A stretch of 64,000 nucleotides of DNA from Streptomyces avidinii. Lineage in GTDB: Bacteria > Actinomycetota > Actinomycetes > Streptomycetales > Streptomycetaceae. Position 1 is the stretch's first letter. Each line of letters begins with the position of its first letter. A model generated the notes under the pieces. It was not told the DNA's origin and did not search any database. It worked only from the letters and a program-made list of their open reading frames with translations. Location: contig NZ_BMVL01000002.1 of NCBI RefSeq assembly GCF_014650695.1, forward strand, positions 238,721 to 302,720, in the 5' to 3' direction. The translations under genes and the position numbers were made by a program. This document shows positions 61,130 to 64,000 of the stretch, in pieces.

Positions 61130-61196
61130 GGCGAAGGCGCCGCCGCGCGCGGGACCGTACGACGTACGGGGCCCTGCGTGCGGCGGCGCCTTCGCC
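61130..61196. terminator. Strong bidirectional terminator
   Basis: 17-bp stem GGCGAAGGCGCCGCCGC (61130-61146) pairing exactly with 61180-61196. The loop itself contains a smaller palindrome (cgtacgacgtacg). Between convergent MMPL and transporter genes. Confidence 0.85.
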
Positions 61197-61214
61197 GTCC
61201 GGCCGCCTCGGGTG

Positions 61215-63008
61215 TCAGGCGAGCCGGTCGACCTCGGGGTGGTCCTGGAGCCAGGCACGGACCGCCTGCTGCTCCTTGCCCTTCCCGGTCTCCTGGATCT
61301 TCGCCTCCAGGCCGGTCAGCTGCTCCTCGGTGAGCTTGAAGGACTTCAGCCATTCGGCGACCTTCGGCTCGTCCTCCGCGAAGCCCTTGCGGGCCAGGGT
61401 GTGGATGCCGTCGCCCTTGCCCCAGGCTCCCTGCGGGTCCTCGAGCTTGGTCAGCTCGTAGGAGGAGTAGGCCCAGTGCGGGGACCACAGCACGACCGCG
61501 ACGGGCTCCTTCTTCTCGTAGGCCCGCTTCAGCTCGGCGAGCATGCCGGGCGTGGAGCCGTCGACGACCTTGTACTCGCCGTCGAGGCCGTACTCCCGCA
61601 GGACCTTGTCCTTGAGGATCGACATCGCGCCTGCGCTCGGCTCGATGCCGATGATCCGGCCCTTGAACCGGTCCGCCTTGCCCTTGAGGTCGGCGAGCGA
61701 GCGCACGTCCTTCATGTAGGAAGGCACGGACAGCTCCAGCGAGGTGGGGCCGTACCAGGAGCCGAGGTCCTCCAGCTTGTTCCCGTACTTCTCCCAGTAC
61801 TGGGCATGGGTGACGGGCAGCCAGGCGTCGGTCTGGAAGTCGAGCTGGCCCCCGGCCAGGCCGGTGTACAGCGCCCCGGCCTCCAGCTGGCGGGCGTCGA
61901 CCTTGTAGCCGCGGCGCTCCAGGAGCTCCTTCCACAGGAAGGTGGAGGCGATGCCCTCGTCCCACGGGATGTACCCGACGGACAGGGTGCGACCCTTGCC
62001 GATGTTCGCGGCCCCGGCCGGGCCCTCCTCGGCGGTGGAGCCGCCGAAGGTGTTCAGGCCGCCCGCGACGAGGGCCAGGACGAGGGCGCCGCTGATCGCG
62101 TACGCGGGCTGTGGGCGGTGGTTCCACAGCTTGGCGGCGCCGGTCGCGGCGGCCCGCGCCTTGGCGAGCGTACGGCGGCCGATCGGGGAGACGTGGCGGC
62201 CGAGCGCGCCGGTCATCCGGTCCAGGTACATCGCGAGGATGACGATGGAGACGCCCGCCTCGAAACCGAGGCCGATGTCGACGTTGCCGATGGCCTTGTA
62301 GACGGCACCGCCGAGTCCGCCGCCGCCGACCATGCCGGCGATGACGACCATGGACAGGCCCAGCATGATGACCTGGTTGACGCCCGCCATGACGGTGGGC
62401 AGGGCCAGCGGGAGCTGGACGCGTACGAGGGTGTCGCGCGGGCTGGTGCCGAAGGCCTCCGCGGCCTCGACCAGTTCCCCGTCGACCTGGCGGATGCCGA
62501 GCTCGGTCATCCGTACGCCCGGCGGCAGCGAGAAGATGATGGTCGCGATGATGCCGGGCACCACGCCGACCCCGAAGAAGATGATGCCGGGGATCAGGTA
62601 GACCATGGCCGGCATGGTCTGCATGAAGTCCAGGACCGGCCGCAGGAGTGCGCTGACCCGGTCGGATCTGGAGGCCAGGATGCCGAGCGGGATCGCGAAC
62701 GCCAGCGTGACGAGCGTGGCGACCAGGACCAGGGACAGGGTGGACATGGCGTCCTCCCACAGGCCGAGGGAGTCGACCAGCGCGAAGCCCGCGAAGGCGA
62801 GCAGGCCCGCCAGCAGACCGCGCAGCCACCAGGCGGCGACGGCGAGGATGCCCGCGAAGAACAGCGGGGCGGGGGCGGAGAGCACGGCGTCGATGCCGTC
62901 GTAGAGGCCGGTGACGAGGGCGCTGATGGCCTCGAACAGCCAGGAGAGGTGGCTCTGGAGGAAGTCGACTCCGCTGTCGACCCAGGCGCCGAGATGAAGG
63001 CGGGGCAT
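61215..63008 (-). CDS. Glycine-betaine/proline ABC permease fused to substrate-binding protein
   Basis: 597 residues from ATG at 63008; the start shares one base with the ATPase stop (TGATG). The N-terminal ~300 residues form the OpuAB/ProW-like permease (EAA-type loop near ELVEAAEAFGTSPRDTLVRV; GMVGGGGLGG). A further transmembrane helix (YAISGALVLALVAGG) leads to an extracellular OpuAC/ProX-like domain (RTLSVGYIPWDEGIASTFLW onward) rich in Trp and Tyr for quaternary-amine binding. Similar permease-binding fusions are known in OpuA-type systems. Imports compatible solutes for osmoprotection. Confidence 0.9.
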   Translation of the reverse strand: MPRLHLGAWVDSGVDFLQSHLSWLFEAISALVTGLYDGIDAVLSAPAPLFFAGILAVAAWWLRGLLAGLLAFAGFALVDSLGLWEDAMSTLSLVLVATLVTLAFAIPLGILASRSDRVSALLRPVLDFMQTMPAMVYLIPGIIFFGVGVVPGIIATIIFSLPPGVRMTELGIRQVDGELVEAAEAFGTSPRDTLVRVQLPLALPTVMAGVNQVIMLGLSMVVIAGMVGGGGLGGAVYKAIGNVDIGLGFEAGVSIVILAMYLDRMTGALGRHVSPIGRRTLAKARAAATGAAKLWNHRPQPAYAISGALVLALVAGGLNTFGGSTAEEGPAGAANIGKGRTLSVGYIPWDEGIASTFLWKELLERRGYKVDARQLEAGALYTGLAGGQLDFQTDAWLPVTHAQYWEKYGNKLEDLGSWYGPTSLELSVPSYMKDVRSLADLKGKADRFKGRIIGIEPSAGAMSILKDKVLREYGLDGEYKVVDGSTPGMLAELKRAYEKKEPVAVVLWSPHWAYSSYELTKLEDPQGAWGKGDGIHTLARKGFAEDEPKVAEWLKSFKLTEEQLTGLEAKIQETGKGKEQQAVRAWLQDHPEVDRLA

Positions 63009-64000
63009 CAGGCGGCCACCTCCGCGCAGTACATCGGGGGCCGTTGCTCGTCGCCGATGAAGGCGATGAGGCGGTCCTGGGGTACGGAGCCGATGACGGA
63101 GCCGTCCGCGCCGGTGACGGCGACCGCGTGCGGGACGCGGGCGCTGACGGCACAGAGCTCGGCGAGCGGGGTTCCGGCGGTGACGGTGGGGCAGTCGCAG
63201 GCATCGGCGGCCGGCTCCGGATCGTCCATGACGGCGTCGGCCGTCAGGACCCGGGAGCGGTCCACGTCCTGGATGAACGAGGCGACGTAGTCGTCCGCGG
63301 GGCGGGTGAGGATGTCCTCGGCGGTGCCCTGCTGGACGATGCGGCCGTCGCGCATGACGGCGATGCCGTCGCCGAGGCGCATGGCCTCGTTGAGGTCGTG
63401 GGTGATGAAGACGATGGTCTTCTTCAGGCTCTTCTGGAGCTCCAGCAGCTGGTCCTGCATATCGCGGCGGATCAGCGGGTCCAGCGCGCTGAAGGACTCG
63501 TCCATCAGCAGGAGGTCGGCGTCGGTGGCCAGGGCCCGGGCAAGACCGACCCGCTGCTGCATGCCGCCGGAGAGCTCGTCGGGCCAGGACTTCTCCCAGC
63601 CTTCGAGCCCGCACAGGGCCAGGGCCTCGGCGGCGCGGCGCTCGCGCTCGGCGCGCGGCACGCCCTGTACCTCCAGTCCGTAGCCGGCGTTCTCCAGCAC
63701 GTTGCGGTGCGGGAAGAGGGCGAAGTGCTGGAAGACCATGGAGATCTTGGTGGACCGGACGTGGCGCAGCTCGCTCGCGCTCAGCCCGGTGAGGTCCTGG
63801 CCGCCGAAGAGGATGCGTCCCGAGGTGGGTTCGAGGAGGCCGTTGAGCATGCGCAGCAGAGTGGACTTGCCGGATCCCGAGAGGCCCATGACCACGAAGA
63901 TCTGGCCGGGCTGTACGTCGAAGGAGGCGTCGATCACGGCGGCGGTGGTCCCGTCGGCGCGCAACTCGTCGCGGTCGGCGCCGTTGCGGAGCGCGCGGAC
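63008..64000 (-). CDS. Glycine-betaine/proline ABC transporter ATPase (5' partial)
   Basis: The reading frame is open to the right edge (residues [20 protein letters not shown]), so the start lies outside the window. Visible: Walker [11 protein letters not shown]-loop FQHFALFPH, signature LSGGMQQR, Walker [15 protein letters not shown] and H-loop [10 protein letters not shown]-terminal region ([34 protein letters not shown]) looks like a CBS-type osmosensing tail as in OpuAA/ProV. Coupled to the fused permease-binding gene. Confidence 0.92.
   Translation of the reverse strand, partial: VRALRNGADRDELRADGTTAAVIDASFDVQPGQIFVVMGLSGSGKSTLLRMLNGLLEPTSGRILFGGQDLTGLSASELRHVRSTKISMVFQHFALFPHRNVLENAGYGLEVQGVPRAERERRAAEALALCGLEGWEKSWPDELSGGMQQRVGLARALATDADLLLMDESFSALDPLIRRDMQDQLLELQKSLKKTIVFITHDLNEAMRLGDGIAVMRDGRIVQQGTAEDILTRPADDYVASFIQDVDRSRVLTADAVMDDPEPAADACDCPTVTAGTPLAELCAVSARVPHAVAVTGADGSVIGSVPQDRLIAFIGDEQRPPMYCAEVAA

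Noticed and set aside
59248..63204. A 1318-codon minus-strand frame across the MMPL and transporter genes
   Set aside because: It crosses a strong terminator and two unrelated well-defined genes; composition is low-complexity shadow.

Overview
High-GC DNA with dense Streptomyces-style gene content. The genus call rests on many GTG starts, 1- or 4-base start/stop overlaps, very strong GC hairpin terminators, and families typical of Streptomyces: a zinc-free L33/L31 pair, an SrsABC-like type III polyketide operon, and lineage-specific DUF families. No rRNA, tRNA or CRISPR array was found. Both window edges cut genes: a D,D-carboxypeptidase on the left and an OpuA-type ATPase on the right.

Layout. 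1-8964: D,D-carboxypeptidase with a huge repetitive N-terminus; a secreted/anchored protein pair including a VWA protein; FAD monooxygenase; the divergent ohr/ohrR peroxide-response pair with its operator; PHP-domain protein. 8995-12632: UbiA prenyltransferase divergent from a translationally coupled operon of type III PKS, ICMT-like methyltransferase and FAD oxidoreductase, which matches the known SrsA-SrsB-SrsC phenolic-lipid order. 12709-16947: membrane protein with helical repeats, type B carboxylesterase, repeat lipoprotein, a broken MOSC gene, HAD-like protein.

17067-29861 (minus strand): a five-gene MoxR/VWA system comprising a SWIM zinc-finger protein, a DUF5682-VWA fusion, a MoxR AAA+ ATPase, a 1641-residue protein of unknown function and a DUF4132-like protein. 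The content resembles E. coli yehI-yehL-yehM-yehP-yehQ. Genes are joined by start/stop overlaps, two with TTG starts. A divergent lipoprotein HNH nuclease follows at 30064. This is the most interesting system in the window.

31446-43096: frameshifted beta-propeller lipoprotein, GNAT, sulfite-oxidase-like TAT protein, lipase-like hydrolase, 2OG oxygenase, VOC protein, M64 metallopeptidase, XRE-TPR regulator, and a DHA2 exporter with its TetR regulator. 43184-44691: putative Zur-controlled rpmG-rpmE-cobW unit (alternative zinc-free ribosomal proteins plus a CobW-like protein ended by an apparent nonsense codon). 45084-51563: TetR-MFS pair with twin operators, a LysR gene whose 3' end overlaps the MFS frame by 210 bp, and a secreted GH31 glycosidase.

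51985-56603: an insertion-sequence graveyard of four decayed IS5-type transposases, with passenger genes (RidA, a duplicated-motif secreted protein, two zinc-binding small proteins) and lower GC. 56747-64000: NarL-type two-component system divergent from an MMPL transporter, then a glycine-betaine-type ABC transporter with fused permease and binding protein.
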